Source: Denitrobaculum tricleocarpae (GTDB lineage: Bacteria; Pseudomonadota; Alphaproteobacteria; Kiloniellales; Kiloniellaceae). From it: a stretch of 64,000 nucleotides of DNA. The translations under genes were made by a program, and so were the position numbers. Position 1 is the stretch's first letter, and every line of letters begins with the position of its first letter. Positions 35,249 through 43,587 of the stretch are shown piece after piece. Location of the stretch: assembly GCF_007004665.1 (NCBI RefSeq), contig NZ_ML660063.1, forward strand, positions 1 to 64,000. The letters run 5' to 3'. Under the pieces are notes generated by a model. That model was not told where the DNA came from, did not search any database, and worked only from the letters and a program-made list of their open reading frames with translations.

Positions 35249-36367
35249 GCGCGGCCGGATTCGCACCAGGTCGTCCAGCACGCCATCCATGCCGTTTCCG
35301 ACGATGACGTTGCCGACCTTCTCGGACACCTTCTCAAGCGCCTCGAGTTCCTTCAGCCGCAGCAGGATGGGGTTGTCCTCCATCAGCTTTGCGGTGTTCA
35401 GGAGCGACCGCGTTGCCGCGGTCTCCTCGCGCCGCTTGATGACGTTGGCCTGAGCGGTCTTTTCCGCTTCGATGACCCGGTTCATCAGCTCCCGCACGTC
35501 TCCGGGCAGGATGATGTCCTTCACACCGACGGAGGGGACTTCAAGGCCCGCGTCGCCGAGCTTCGGCAGCAGCAAGTCCGCCACCGCCGCGTTGATGCCC
35601 AGCTTGTCGCCGAGCACCTCTTCCAGCGTCCGGGTGCCGATGACCTGCCGCAGAGCGAACTGGAGCTCCTTGTACAGGAAGTCCTTCAGGTCCGCGGTCA
35701 GCGCGACGGCCTTGACCGGATCTGCGACCCGGTAGACAGCCGTCACGTTGGCCCGCAGGCCGATCCGGTCCTTGGTCAGCACCTCCTGACCGGTGACCTC
35801 CAGGCTCTGCAGCCGAAGGTCAAAGGTCACGACATCGATGCGCCGCAGCGCCTTCACAAAGGCATAGCGGCCCGGCGTCAGTTGCTTGGTCAGCACGCCG
35901 TCGACGTAGAGCAGTCCGACATGGTCGGAGACCACTTCGGCGACCGCCACCAGCTCCCGCACACCGAGCCGCACTAGGGGTGCGACCAGCCGCTCGGGCA
36001 GGACGTAGTCGTTGGCGGCGTCCAGGATCTCGATGGTTACCTCCCGCAGCCGCTTTCCGTAGAAAGCCACGCTGCGCGGTGCGACCAGGCCGGCCAGCTT
36101 GCCGTCGACGGTGACCAGGCCCAGCTCGCCGTCGCCCATGTTGGCCACGGCAAAGTGCGCCTCGACGACCTGCCGATGGGTCAGGTAAAGCGCGGCGAGC
36201 TCCGGATCCTTCACGGACATGGCCCGCAGGTCGAGCTTGATCACTTCGATCTTGCCCCGCCCCCGCGCAAAGCGGTGGACACCCGGCCCCAGCACCCGCT
36301 GGAATGCCCGGTTCCGGTACAGGAGACCGAGCTCGAAGTCTGCAATTTTCTCGGTCTTGTAAACCAT
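35246..36367 (-). CDS. Slipin/stomatin-like SPFH domain protein
   Basis: This 373-residue protein has an N-terminal slipin-like region, an SPFH/band-7 domain at about 150-300 (TKQLTPGRYAFVKALRRIDVVTFDLR, KDRIGLRANVTAVYRV, IGTRTLEEVLGDKLGINAAV) and a C-terminal coiled-coil (VIEAEKTAQANVIKRREETAATRSLLNTAKLM). SPFH proteins scaffold membrane microdomains; this one has no clear membrane helix. The stop TAG overlaps the start of a hairpin element. No NfeD-like protease gene is adjacent, so the usual operon partner is missing. Confidence 0.93.
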   Translation of the reverse strand: MVYKTEKIADFELGLLYRNRAFQRVLGPGVHRFARGRGKIEVIKLDLRAMSVKDPELAALYLTHRQVVEAHFAVANMGDGELGLVTVDGKLAGLVAPRSVAFYGKRLREVTIEILDAANDYVLPERLVAPLVRLGVRELVAVAEVVSDHVGLLYVDGVLTKQLTPGRYAFVKALRRIDVVTFDLRLQSLEVTGQEVLTKDRIGLRANVTAVYRVADPVKAVALTADLKDFLYKELQFALRQVIGTRTLEEVLGDKLGINAAVADLLLPKLGDAGLEVPSVGVKDIILPGDVRELMNRVIEAEKTAQANVIKRREETAATRSLLNTAKLMEDNPILLRLKELEALEKVSEKVGNVIVGNGMDGVLDDLVRIRPR

Positions 36368-36797
36368 CGAACTTGTCCTTTCTCTTCTTCTTTCTTTCGT
36401 CTTTTTCTTTTCGTCCTCGCGAAGGACCGGAACCGAAGAAAGTTCCTATAAAATATTTTTCGAGGCCTGTTTTAAGACCAGGCTGAGTCAGGCGTACCGG
36501 AAGAGCCCCGGCTTTGGGCTCTGGACGGCCTCGACGTTCTCCCTCCGTCACCCGGGCAGACCCCCGGGGTGCCGATCGCCACCGGGCTTCCTCCCGAAGG
36601 ACAAAGCTGCAGCGGCGGCACGGCGTGCCGGGGCCCTTTTCAGGCAACGTTGGAGCGCGTGGAGAGGCCGCACGAAGCAACCCGCAACCTGGCGCTGTTC
36701 CTGGCGCGCGCCCTGACCGAAGCCAAAGGCACGCGCGTCCGAACAGAGCCTGGCGCCCTTCCGGTATCCTTCGTTTATGATCAGCTTGGAAGGCTGA
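36368..36797. other. Gene-free region upstream of the slipin gene
   Basis: This 430-base stretch has the slipin promoter side (a pyrimidine-rich tract at 36370-36420, which reads as a purine-rich Shine-Dalgarno-like leader on the minus strand) and then GC-rich sequence up to the tRNA-like genes. A short open frame (36569-36838) ends by reading through the tRNA antisense strand, so it is not taken as a gene. Confidence 0.45.
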
Positions 36798-36870
36798 GTG
36801 GGATGGAGGGATTCGAACCCTCTACCGCTAGATTATAAGTCTAGTGCTCTACCCAATGAGCTACATCGTG
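36798..36870 (-). tRNA. tRNA-Ile-like gene with anticodon UAU, defective acceptor stem
   Basis: On the minus strand the D-arm GCTC..GAGC, anticodon stem CTAGA / TCTAG with loop CTTATAA, and T-arm GAGGG-TTCGAAT-CCCTC are perfect and total 73 bases. The anticodon is TAT (reads AUA). The acceptor stem pairs only in its lower four positions: 5' CACGATG against 3' CATCCCA, so the first three pairs are mismatched. There is no encoded CCA. The 5' end overlaps by two bases the encoded CCA of the tRNA-Lys-like gene. It may be a pseudo-tRNA. Confidence 0.6.
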
Positions 36871-36871
36871 G

Positions 36872-36945
36872 TGCCAGACACGAGACTCGAACCCGCAACC
36901 TCCGGACTTAAAAAGCCGGTGCTCTACCAATTGAGCTAGTCTGGC
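36872..36945 (-). tRNA. tRNA-Lys-like gene with anticodon UUU, irregular anticodon arm
   Basis: On the minus strand the acceptor GCCAGAC / GTCTGGC, D-arm GCTC..GAGC and T-loop TTCGAGT are good, and CCA is encoded at 36869-36871. The anticodon loop reads TTTTTAA, giving anticodon TTT, but the stem CCGGC / GTCCG has a mismatch and the gene has one extra base (74 before CCA). It runs straight into the Ile-like gene. Function is possible but not assured. Confidence 0.65.
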
Positions 36946-37676
36946 CAACCCGGCACTTAATGCTCGATACACGCACAGCACATTACCAATACCGAGCGCG
37001 CCGGACGGGCTTTTGAACCCGAACCATAGAGCGGTCTGTTACCGGCGTTTGCCGGTAAAAAGTACCAAACGAATGAAGGCTCCTGATCCTCTCGCGAGGG
37101 ATACTTCTCGTGGTCGTTTATGTCTGCAAATATTTCATCATCGTCCTGCCTCCGTTGCTTTGTTCAAGCCGGGGCAGGACACGCGCGGAACGCGGGTCTA
37201 GACCCCGGTTGTTGTGGCCCAGTTCGCTGGGTGAATAGATAGTTCCCGTATCATCGGCGGGCTTTCTCTTGCGCGTTGATCGGCGGCGTTATTGCGACCG
37301 AGGGGCAGGGTATAATCCGGAAGCGATTCCGAAATCAACCGTGAATTGGGTGCGGACCGCGAAAAGACCGATTGGGAAAGTCTGTGCGCACGACGCTTGC
37401 GGAATCTTGCGTGACGGGGGTGAGAGGAGATGTTTGCTTGCGTGGCGCAAAGACAAGGCTCGCGCTGACCGGGAGTCCTGAAATCAGTTTCAGGGACAGT
37501 TTCGTAACCTCTATTCAGCTCGCATCACACAAGGTGGTGCAGGGGCGATTCGCCCTGGCTCATTGCAAACCACCCCTGGAAACCGTGGCTGGAGACGACC
37601 CGTCCCGGATTTCCCCAGACCTGATTCATAAATACGAGTGATCGCCCTCGGCGATTCCATCTAAATATGAATTGCT
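36946..37676. other. Gene-free region after the tRNA-like genes
   Basis: This 731-base stretch has no credible coding frame. It includes a perfect hairpin TTACCGGC (37039-37046) / GCCGGTAA (37051-37058) followed by AAAAG, and a T-arm-like segment at about 37006-37025 that could be a tRNA remnant. An integration-site scar is possible, but no integrase or direct repeat was found. Confidence 0.45.
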
Positions 37677-38201
37677 CTAGGAGTTCGCGGCGCTGCTCGA
37701 CCGCAGGAGACGGCGGAATTCGCGGGTCAGAGTTGCGCTCGAATTGTTACCGACAAGAACATCGCGCTTGCGGCCCTTGCCGTCGAAGAGGATCAGCGTG
37801 ACGTGACCAACGCCATGTTCCTGGGCGAAGTCGCGGCCCTTTTCACTGCGGATGTTTGCGACCAGGTACTGCAGTTCGCCGTCGAACTTCGCCAGCGCAT
37901 CCCGGGTCTCGCCCTGCAGCTCGACGCAGCGCGGGCAATTGGGGTCATGGATCTGAACGATGGTCGGCATGCCGTTGCCCAGTTTCGTGAGATCCAGCTC
38001 GCTGATTGTCGCGCTGACATGCCCGATGGCATAGATCCCGCCGCCGGCAATCACCGCGCCCAGCAGGCCCCACTCGCCAAAACGCCGCATGGCCTCGCGC
38101 CGGCTCCTCTTCGAGGCGTTACCGGCATTGGTCCCGGCGCTGTTTGTCGGCGCGGTTTTCTGGCTGCCGGCCGGTTTGGTCTTATGCTTTTTTCGTTTCA
38201 T
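37677..38201 (-). CDS. Membrane-anchored thioredoxin-like protein
   Basis: This 174-residue protein has a basic, disordered N-terminus (about 1-40), one membrane helix (about 44-62) and a thioredoxin-like domain with CPRC at residues 89-92 after PTIVQIHDPN. The HVTLILFDGKGRK and DVLVGNNSSATLTREFRRLL segments suit the end of a thioredoxin fold. The active-site dipeptide PR is uncommon (PH or GP are usual), so it may be a thiol-disulfide reductant or isomerase on the periplasmic side. Single gene, no obvious partner. Confidence 0.8.
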   Translation of the reverse strand: MKRKKHKTKPAGSQKTAPTNSAGTNAGNASKRSRREAMRRFGEWGLLGAVIAGGGIYAIGHVSATISELDLTKLGNGMPTIVQIHDPNCPRCVELQGETRDALAKFDGELQYLVANIRSEKGRDFAQEHGVGHVTLILFDGKGRKRDVLVGNNSSATLTREFRRLLRSSSAANS

Positions 38202-38508
38202 CGCTTTTCATCGCTTCTCTTCTTGAGACTCCCATCATCCTGAGCGGGGCCCTGCCGGCCTGGCCTGGAACAGATCAGGTCTTTCGCGAACCGCCATTCG
38301 CGATCTGTCAGACTTGGGAAGCTGCTTAACCTCTATGACCCAGGCCAAGCCACAAGGCCCCAATCGCTATAACGAGAGGCGCGGAAAAGAGTTCGCGGAA
38401 AAGCGTTTTTTTATTGACGGACGCGCGTGAGGATGGCCGGAAGGCGTGGTTTAGGCGCGGAAAAGCTGAAGTCTTGGGGGGGGCAGACCTAGAGCGCCCG
38501 AGTGCGGC
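38202..38508. other. Short gene-free region
   Basis: This 307-base gap holds no coding frame. The 9-mer GCGGAAAAG occurs three times (38381, 38395, 38457), and a T-run follows the second copy (38406-38412); a regulatory role is possible but not supported. Confidence 0.4.
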
Positions 38509-38751
38509 TCATTCGCGCGGCTTGCCTGTCTGGCCATCACTCTGGGCCCCAGACTGAGCTTCAGCCTGCTGTTGCTTTTTGGATTTGCCGAGCGCGGCAC
38601 CGACGATCAGGCCGAAAGTCAAACCCAGAGCCAGGCCGATGCTGGTATCGCCGATGGCCGCCCCGAACACCAGGCCAACCGCCATGCCGACAGCCAGACC
38701 CATGCCCGTGTAATAGGTCACGGGATTGTCGATCCGCTGCTGATCACTCAT
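38509..38751 (-). CDS. Small glycine-zipper membrane protein
   Basis: This 80-residue protein has two closely spaced Gly/Ala-rich hydrophobic segments (residues about 15-34 and 37-55, with GLALGLTFGLIVGAALGK) and a polar tail rich in Gln and Ser. It resembles YtxH- or OmpA-like glycine-zipper membrane proteins, function unknown. Codon use is like that of neighbouring genes, and a start with TGA-free leader is evident at 38751. Its role cannot be told from context. Confidence 0.7.
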   Translation of the reverse strand: MSDQQRIDNPVTYYTGMGLAVGMAVGLVFGAAIGDTSIGLALGLTFGLIVGAALGKSKKQQQAEAQSGAQSDGQTGKPRE

Positions 38752-38901
38752 TTGATGCCCTCCTTGCGGGCTTTAGAGATGGGTGTCCGAAGCTGCCTCT
38801 TCAACTCAAGGTATTCTATCTCTTGAGAGAATTCAAAAAAATCCGGTCACAGGCAGTCGTTGCAGTGATGTAGAGAGTGAGACCAGACCTCCGTCAGTCA
38901 A

Positions 38902-39747
38902 CTATCGTCTTTTTATCGAGAAGAGCACCGCAATCAGCACGAGCGAGCCGCCGAGAAATGTCGCAGTGGTGGGAATCTCCACAAACAGCAGGAACGCGAA
39001 AACCGGTGCAAGCGGGGTTTCCAAAGTGCTTAAAAGAGCGGTCTGTCCGGAGGGAACCCGTTTGGCGCCTTCCGCCAGGGTGACCGATGCGATGGCGAAC
39101 AGCAGTCCGAACGCGGCGAGGATACAGACCTCCGCAGGTTCGACAGTGAAGGGGCTCCCAAGCATCGCGGCAACGGGCAGCAGAAGCAGCGACTGCAGAA
39201 CTTGAGGGCCCGCCCCGGGTGTCGCCGGATATTTCCGGTAAAGGACCATGATCGCGGCCATGGCGATGGTCATCCACAGGGCCAGCAAATCTCCGGTCAG
39301 GCTGATCTCTCCCAGAGAACCCGACACGATAATCGCCACGCCTGCAACTGCGCCGGCAGATCCCGCCATCGTTCGTGTCGAGACCCTCTCGCCAATGAAG
39401 ATCCAGGCCAGCAGCCCGGCGATCAGCGGGGAGGCCGCATAGATCAGCGAAACATTGGCGATGGAGGTGAGTTTGAAGGCCGGGATGAAGGCCGCCGTCC
39501 CCAAGGCGCCGACGACGCCGACGGCCAATCCGCCGTAGCCCATGCCCAGAAAGTTCTGCCGCAGGCTTCCACGCTTTGCCGTCCAGAAGGTCGTGAAGGC
39601 AGCGGCAAAGAGGCCGCGCCAGAAGATCACCTCCCACGATCCGGCGTCGACGCCCTTGGTGAAGAGGCCCGCCGTGCTGAAGGTGATCGCCGAAATCACC
39701 AAAAGAAAAACGCCGGCGCTGTGTGCGGAACGCGGTGATCGACTCAT
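38902..39747 (-). CDS. EamA/DMT family transporter
   Basis: This 281-residue protein has ten hydrophobic helices arranged as two repeats of the EamA domain (WEVIFWRGLFAAAF in the first and FTVEPAEVCILAAFG and PSGQTALLSTLETPLAPVFAFLLF in the second). Such proteins export metabolites such as amino acids or purines. Its start overlaps the stop of the upstream DUF1127 gene by four bases (ATGA), so the two are translationally coupled. Substrate unknown. Confidence 0.92.
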   Translation of the reverse strand: MSRSPRSAHSAGVFLLVISAITFSTAGLFTKGVDAGSWEVIFWRGLFAAAFTTFWTAKRGSLRQNFLGMGYGGLAVGVVGALGTAAFIPAFKLTSIANVSLIYAASPLIAGLLAWIFIGERVSTRTMAGSAGAVAGVAIIVSGSLGEISLTGDLLALWMTIAMAAIMVLYRKYPATPGAGPQVLQSLLLLPVAAMLGSPFTVEPAEVCILAAFGLLFAIASVTLAEGAKRVPSGQTALLSTLETPLAPVFAFLLFVEIPTTATFLGGSLVLIAVLFSIKRR

Positions 39748-40133
39748 CCCTGCCGGCCGCCGTGCTGGGTCCTGCCCTCGGCGATCGCGCCTCCTGCCCT
39801 GCGGGGCGTCTCACGGATCATCTCTTCCAGTGCCGGGACGGTCCGGACGCGCTCCAGCCCGATATCCGCCAGACTGTGGTCGTTCAAGGACCGGAGCGCG
39901 CGGATCGCGGCGCGCCGCCTGTGCCAGCGGACGATCCCGCCGATCATCCGCTGCAGCGGGGATTCCGGATGCGTCAATTCCCGATGCGCCGATCTCAGAT
40001 GGGCTTGCCACCGAACCGCCGGTTCCGGTTCCACCGGTTCCAGTTCCACCGCTTCCGGACACCCGGCACGTCTCCCCCGGAAACGGCTGTCCGGATTGGG
40101 CAGCCCGCAGGTTGGGTTCATGGAGTGCGTCAT
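39744..40133 (-). CDS. DUF1127 domain protein
   Basis: This 129-residue protein ends in the DUF1127 pattern (IRALRSLNDHSLADIGLERV). DUF1127 proteins are small, basic and common in alphaproteobacteria, where some act as RNA-binding or phosphate/stress regulators. Here the domain is preceded by an unusual 70-residue N-terminus with a Glu-Pro-Val repeat (VELEPVEPEP) encoded by imperfect short repeats. It is translated ahead of the EamA transporter with a four-base overlap, an unusual pairing. Confidence 0.78.
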   Translation of the reverse strand: MTHSMNPTCGLPNPDSRFRGRRAGCPEAVELEPVEPEPAVRWQAHLRSAHRELTHPESPLQRMIGGIVRWHRRRAAIRALRSLNDHSLADIGLERVRTVPALEEMIRETPRRAGGAIAEGRTQHGGRQG

Positions 40134-40332
40134 CGGATTCCGCTTTGACCCTTTGCCGGGGTGATAATATTTAGATACATTTGATCTATAGGATCATCGA
40201 TATTGCGCCTTGCCTTGACACAATGAGGTCTTGAATTACCTGAAAGGTATGAATATTTGTGATCTCCAGCAAACGAGAAGATCTGCACTTATCTGTTAGA
40301 AAATCTAAGTTATATATCCAGGCGCAGAATTG

Positions 40333-40386
40333 GGCACAGATGCAGACCCTGGCGAAGATGTAGACCGGGGCGAAGATCTAGAGAAT
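40333..40386 (+). repeat. Three tandem 18-bp repeats ending at a start codon
   Basis: Imperfect copies of an 18-mer lie at 40333-40350 (GGCACAGATGCAGACCCT), 40351-40368 (GGCGAAGATGTAGACCGG) and 40369-40386 (GGCGAAGATCTAGAGAAT); a partial copy precedes them. The last copy runs into the LysR initiation codon. The spacing between promoter and start could vary with copy number. Confidence 0.7.
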
Positions 40387-41341
40387 GATGCGACCGCTCC
40401 CACCCCTGAACGCCCTCCGGGCTTTTGAAACGGCCGCCCGGCACCTCAGCTTCACCAAAGCGGCGGCGGAGCTGAACGTCACCCCGGCCGCGGTCAGCCA
40501 TCAGATCAAGGCGCTGGAGGAGCTGCTCGGCGTGCTTCTGTTCCGCCGCCTGCCGCGGGCGCTGCGGCTGACCGATGCCGGTCAGGCGGCCCTGCCGATC
40601 CTCGGCCAGGGCTTCGAAAAGCTGTCCCAGGCGGTCGAGCAGATCCGTGCCCACAGCGAGAGCGGGCTCTTGACCATCAGCGTCAGCCCCTCCTTCGGCG
40701 CCCTGTGGCTGGTGCCCCGGCTCGAGCGCTTTCGGGCCCGGCACCCGGAGATCGAGACCCGCATCGACGGTACCGACCGCCGGGTCGACCTGACGCGCGG
40801 CGATGCCGACGTGGCGCTGCGCTATGGTCCCGGCGGCTATGACGGGGTGCGGGTCGACCGGCTGTTCGGTCAGGTCAACACCCCTGTCTGCAGTCCGGCG
40901 CTCTTGCGCGGTGCCCAGCCCATGACCAAATCTCCCCAGGCAAAGCAACCCCTGCGCAGTCCGGAAGACCTGCGCCACCACACCCTGCTGCACATCGTCT
41001 GGAAAGACGCCGAGGCGAGCTGGCGCATGTGGCTGCTGGCCGCCGGCCTGCCCGACATCGACCCGACCCGCGGACCGCACTTCACCCAGGAGAGCATGGC
41101 GGTTGAGGCTGCGCTCGACGGCCAGGGCGTGGCTCTGGTCGGCGACATCCTGGTGGCCGACCACCTCGCCGCCGGCCGCCTCGTGCGCCCCTTCGACCCC
41201 AGCCTCAGCACGCCGCTCACCTTCGCCTACTACCTGCTGAGCACCAATGACAGCGCCGAGCAACCCAAGGTCACGGCCTTCCGCACCTGGCTGCTCGAAG
41301 AAGCCCGCGCGACGCGGCCTGAGGCAAGGGAGCGGACTTGA
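40385..41341 (+). CDS. LysR family regulator, GcvA-like
   Basis: This 318-residue protein has the GcvA-type LysR start (PLPPLNALRAFETAARHLSFTKAAAELNVTPAAVSHQIKALEELLGVLLF) and an effector domain beginning SGLLTISVSPSFGALWLVPRL. GcvA-like regulators often control neighbouring metabolic or drug/amino-acid export genes. Its ATG follows a tandem repeat rather than a clear Shine-Dalgarno site. It converges on the EamA gene 76 bases away. Target unknown. Confidence 0.93.
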   Translation: MMRPLPPLNALRAFETAARHLSFTKAAAELNVTPAAVSHQIKALEELLGVLLFRRLPRALRLTDAGQAALPILGQGFEKLSQAVEQIRAHSESGLLTISVSPSFGALWLVPRLERFRARHPEIETRIDGTDRRVDLTRGDADVALRYGPGGYDGVRVDRLFGQVNTPVCSPALLRGAQPMTKSPQAKQPLRSPEDLRHHTLLHIVWKDAEASWRMWLLAAGLPDIDPTRGPHFTQESMAVEAALDGQGVALVGDILVADHLAAGRLVRPFDPSLSTPLTFAYYLLSTNDSAEQPKVTAFRTWLLEEARATRPEARERT

Positions 41342-41416
41342 GGCCCAATCGAAAACCTGTTGTCCGTCACCGACAGACCCCGGTAACCGGCGATCCGATC
41401 TGGCCGCTTAACGACG

Positions 41417-42298
41417 TTACAAGCTCTCTTCCTTCACCCGCCGCTCGCGGTAGAAAGTGTAGATCCCCATGCCGACGACGACGGCGCTGCCGAAGAGGGT
41501 CCAGCCGTCGGGCACCTCGCCGAACAGCAGCAGGCCCAGCAGGATCGCCCAGATCAGCACGGAGTAGCGGAAGGGGGAGACGAAGCTGACCTCGCCCACC
41601 CGCATGGTCATCACGGCGAAGAGGTAGCCGAAGAAGAGGAAGCCCGCGGCACCCGCCAGCATCGCCAGGGCGCTGGTGCTGACCGGCGGCCAGGGCACGG
41701 TCAGGGCGAGCAGGCCGCCGACCAGGGTGAGGACGAAGGAGGAACTGAGCGCGACATAGGCCGAGGGAATGCCGGCGGACAAGCGCCGGGTCGTGAGGTC
41801 CCGCAGCACGATGAAGCCGACCGCCGCGACGGCCCAGAGCGCATAGGCGTTAAAGCCCTCACCACCCGGGCGCACGATGATCAGAACGCCGGTAAAACCC
41901 ACCGCGATCGCCGTATAGCGCCGCCAGCCGACCTTTTCGCCCATGAAAAGCGCGGCGGCCAGGGTGACCGCCAGCGGCAGGGCCTGCAGAATGGCCGTCG
42001 CGTTGGCGATCGGCATGTTGAAGAGCGCGGTCAGGAAACAAAGCGTGCCGCCGACCTCCCCCGCCGCCCGCACCGCCATGATCCCGGCGTCGCGGCGGGA
42101 AGGCAGATAGAAGAGCGCGCCGCGCTGCCGCAGGAGCAGGCCGATCAGCAGCGTCGCGAAGATGCCGCGCAGGAAGATGATCTGATAGAAGCCCAGTTCC
42201 CCCGAGATCAGCTTGATGGTCGCATCGTTCAGCGCAAAGCCCGCCATGGAAATCGACATGAAGAGCGCGCCGCGGACATTGTCGGAAAGGTTATGCAT
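41417..42298 (-). CDS. EamA/DMT family transporter
   Basis: This 293-residue protein has ten hydrophobic helices and two EamA repeats: the first with FYQIIFLRGIFATLLIGLLL and FNMPIANATAILQALPLAVTLAAALF, the second with VSFVSPFRYSVLIWAILLGLLLFGE. It resembles RhaT/S-adenosylmethionine-type exporters of the DMT superfamily, substrate unknown. It is the last GC-rich gene before the A/T-rich SIR2 island begins about 100 bases upstream of its start. Confidence 0.93.
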   Translation of the reverse strand: MHNLSDNVRGALFMSISMAGFALNDATIKLISGELGFYQIIFLRGIFATLLIGLLLRQRGALFYLPSRRDAGIMAVRAAGEVGGTLCFLTALFNMPIANATAILQALPLAVTLAAALFMGEKVGWRRYTAIAVGFTGVLIIVRPGGEGFNAYALWAVAAVGFIVLRDLTTRRLSAGIPSAYVALSSSFVLTLVGGLLALTVPWPPVSTSALAMLAGAAGFLFFGYLFAVMTMRVGEVSFVSPFRYSVLIWAILLGLLLFGEVPDGWTLFGSAVVVGMGIYTFYRERRVKEESL

Positions 42299-42651
42299 AG
42301 GCGGGGGAGACTAACCGATGGGGCGTGCGGTTAGCCATGCTGCTTCTGCATCCCCCTCCCGCTCTGCAGCTGGAGCTTCTCTTATTTTTCGAACAAGGGG
42401 GAAGCTCAACCCGGTCCCGATCACGAGTTGCGTCAATTATCGGGCGTTTGGCTCGATATCCCGTGTAGATGTAGGGCTAGGCAACTTGTTGAAAAAAGCC
42501 GGTGGTATAAATCGAGAGCGAGTGGATGTACGAATTGGGGCTTAGCCTCGTCTCTTCCGCCCTCAGTTTCTATGTGAGATTCGCAAGAAATCTTGAAACG
42601 CCGAATTAAGTCGGTAAGTATGTTGTGGGGAATTTTCTATCTGAGGTTTTG
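42299..42651. other. Left border of the A/T-rich island
   Basis: This 353-base gap is the transition from GC-rich chromosome to the low-GC SIR2 block. No integrase, tRNA or direct repeat was seen at the border. It must contain the promoter of the SIR2 gene; I did not find a confident -35/-10 pair. Confidence 0.45.
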
Positions 42652-43587
42652 ATGTCGGGCGTAAGAGAATTGAGAGAAAAAATTGATGTTCCCGACGAGA
42701 TTAAGCAGGCGGGTTTGGACGGAAGTCTTGTCTTGTTTGTCGGAGCAGGAGTTTCGATGTTGCTAGGTTTGCCGTCTTGGCACGGGCTCGCTGCGTCGGT
42801 GCTGGAGGAGCTCAGGACAAACAAATACCTAAATTACTCTGAGATAGAACAGTTAAAGAATCTTGACCCCAAAAAACAACTCTCTATTGCGTTCCTGATA
42901 GCTAAGCAAAATAAATATAGAATAGAAACAGAAAAATATTTAAATAAAAAAAATAGAAATAGCGCTGTTTACGAGCATTTAAATAAAATCGGATCTTCAT
43001 GCGTAACTACAAATTATGATGAATTTCTTGAGCCAAAATTCGTTAACAAAAAAGATGGGTCTAAAACAGCACCGAAGGCAAATAGAGTATTTGATAGAGA
43101 AAGAATGTACGCGAAATTGCTTAACGAGCCCGGTTCTGTGGTGCACTTGCACGGATGTATCCAAAACGCTGACTCGATGGTGATTACAACTAAAGATTAT
43201 TTAGAGCACTATGATAGCGAAAAGGTACAAAGTTTTTTAGGTGAACTTTTTGAGAAAAAAACAGTTCTTTTTCTGGGCTATGGCCTGGCGGAAGCCGAAA
43301 TTTTGGAAACTATATTGAGAAGGGGGCGTGTTAAAGGCGAAAAGGAGCGCAAGCGTTTTGCAATTCAAGGCTTTTTTCGGAGTGAGTTGCCTTTGTATGA
43401 AAAGTTGAGCGAATATTATGAAAATTCTTTTGGAGTGCATTTGCTAGGTTTTATTCGGGATTTCGAAAACTATGACGGATTAGAGGAAATAATAAGGTCA
43501 TGGGCAGATCAAATTGAAATTCGAGAGCCTCCATTAGTCGAAGACTTGAATTTCATGAATGAGGTGCTTGGGGATGAATGGACTTAA
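42652..43587 (+). CDS. SIR2-domain protein, probable anti-phage NADase
   Basis: From ATG 42652 (GAGG five bases upstream) this 311-residue protein is a SIR2-fold protein. It has the NAD-binding GAGVS at residues 31-35, TTNYD at 119-123, the catalytic histidine in HLHG (165-168), and LFLGYGLAE near residue 255. Stand-alone SIR2 proteins of this type in defence systems degrade NAD when activated by phage. The start ELREKIDVPDEI, then a leucine-rich stretch, suits those families. It has low-GC codon use unlike its neighbours and overlaps the next gene by 14 bases. A GTG at 42625 is a possible alternative start. Confidence 0.9.
   Translation: MSGVRELREKIDVPDEIKQAGLDGSLVLFVGAGVSMLLGLPSWHGLAASVLEELRTNKYLNYSEIEQLKNLDPKKQLSIAFLIAKQNKYRIETEKYLNKKNRNSAVYEHLNKIGSSCVTTNYDEFLEPKFVNKKDGSKTAPKANRVFDRERMYAKLLNEPGSVVHLHGCIQNADSMVITTKDYLEHYDSEKVQSFLGELFEKKTVLFLGYGLAEAEILETILRRGRVKGEKERKRFAIQGFFRSELPLYEKLSEYYENSFGVHLLGFIRDFENYDGLEEIIRSWADQIEIREPPLVEDLNFMNEVLGDEWT

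Noticed and set aside
36569-36838. Small open frame upstream of the tRNA-like genes
   Set aside because: Its end is the read-through of the antisense of a tRNA gene, a common annotation artefact.
37006-37025. Third tRNA remnant
   Set aside because: Only a T-arm-like segment can be made out; no acceptor or anticodon arm supports it.
37077-37120. Further copy of the 24.7-kb hairpin family
   Set aside because: Only the short CCTGATC match is shared; the TGA bulge and closing end are missing.
40310-41263. Long minus-strand open frame
   Set aside because: It is the antisense of the GcvA-like LysR gene, whose HTH is clear.
42299-42651. Integration site of the SIR2 island
   Set aside because: No integrase, tRNA target or flanking direct repeat was found at either border.
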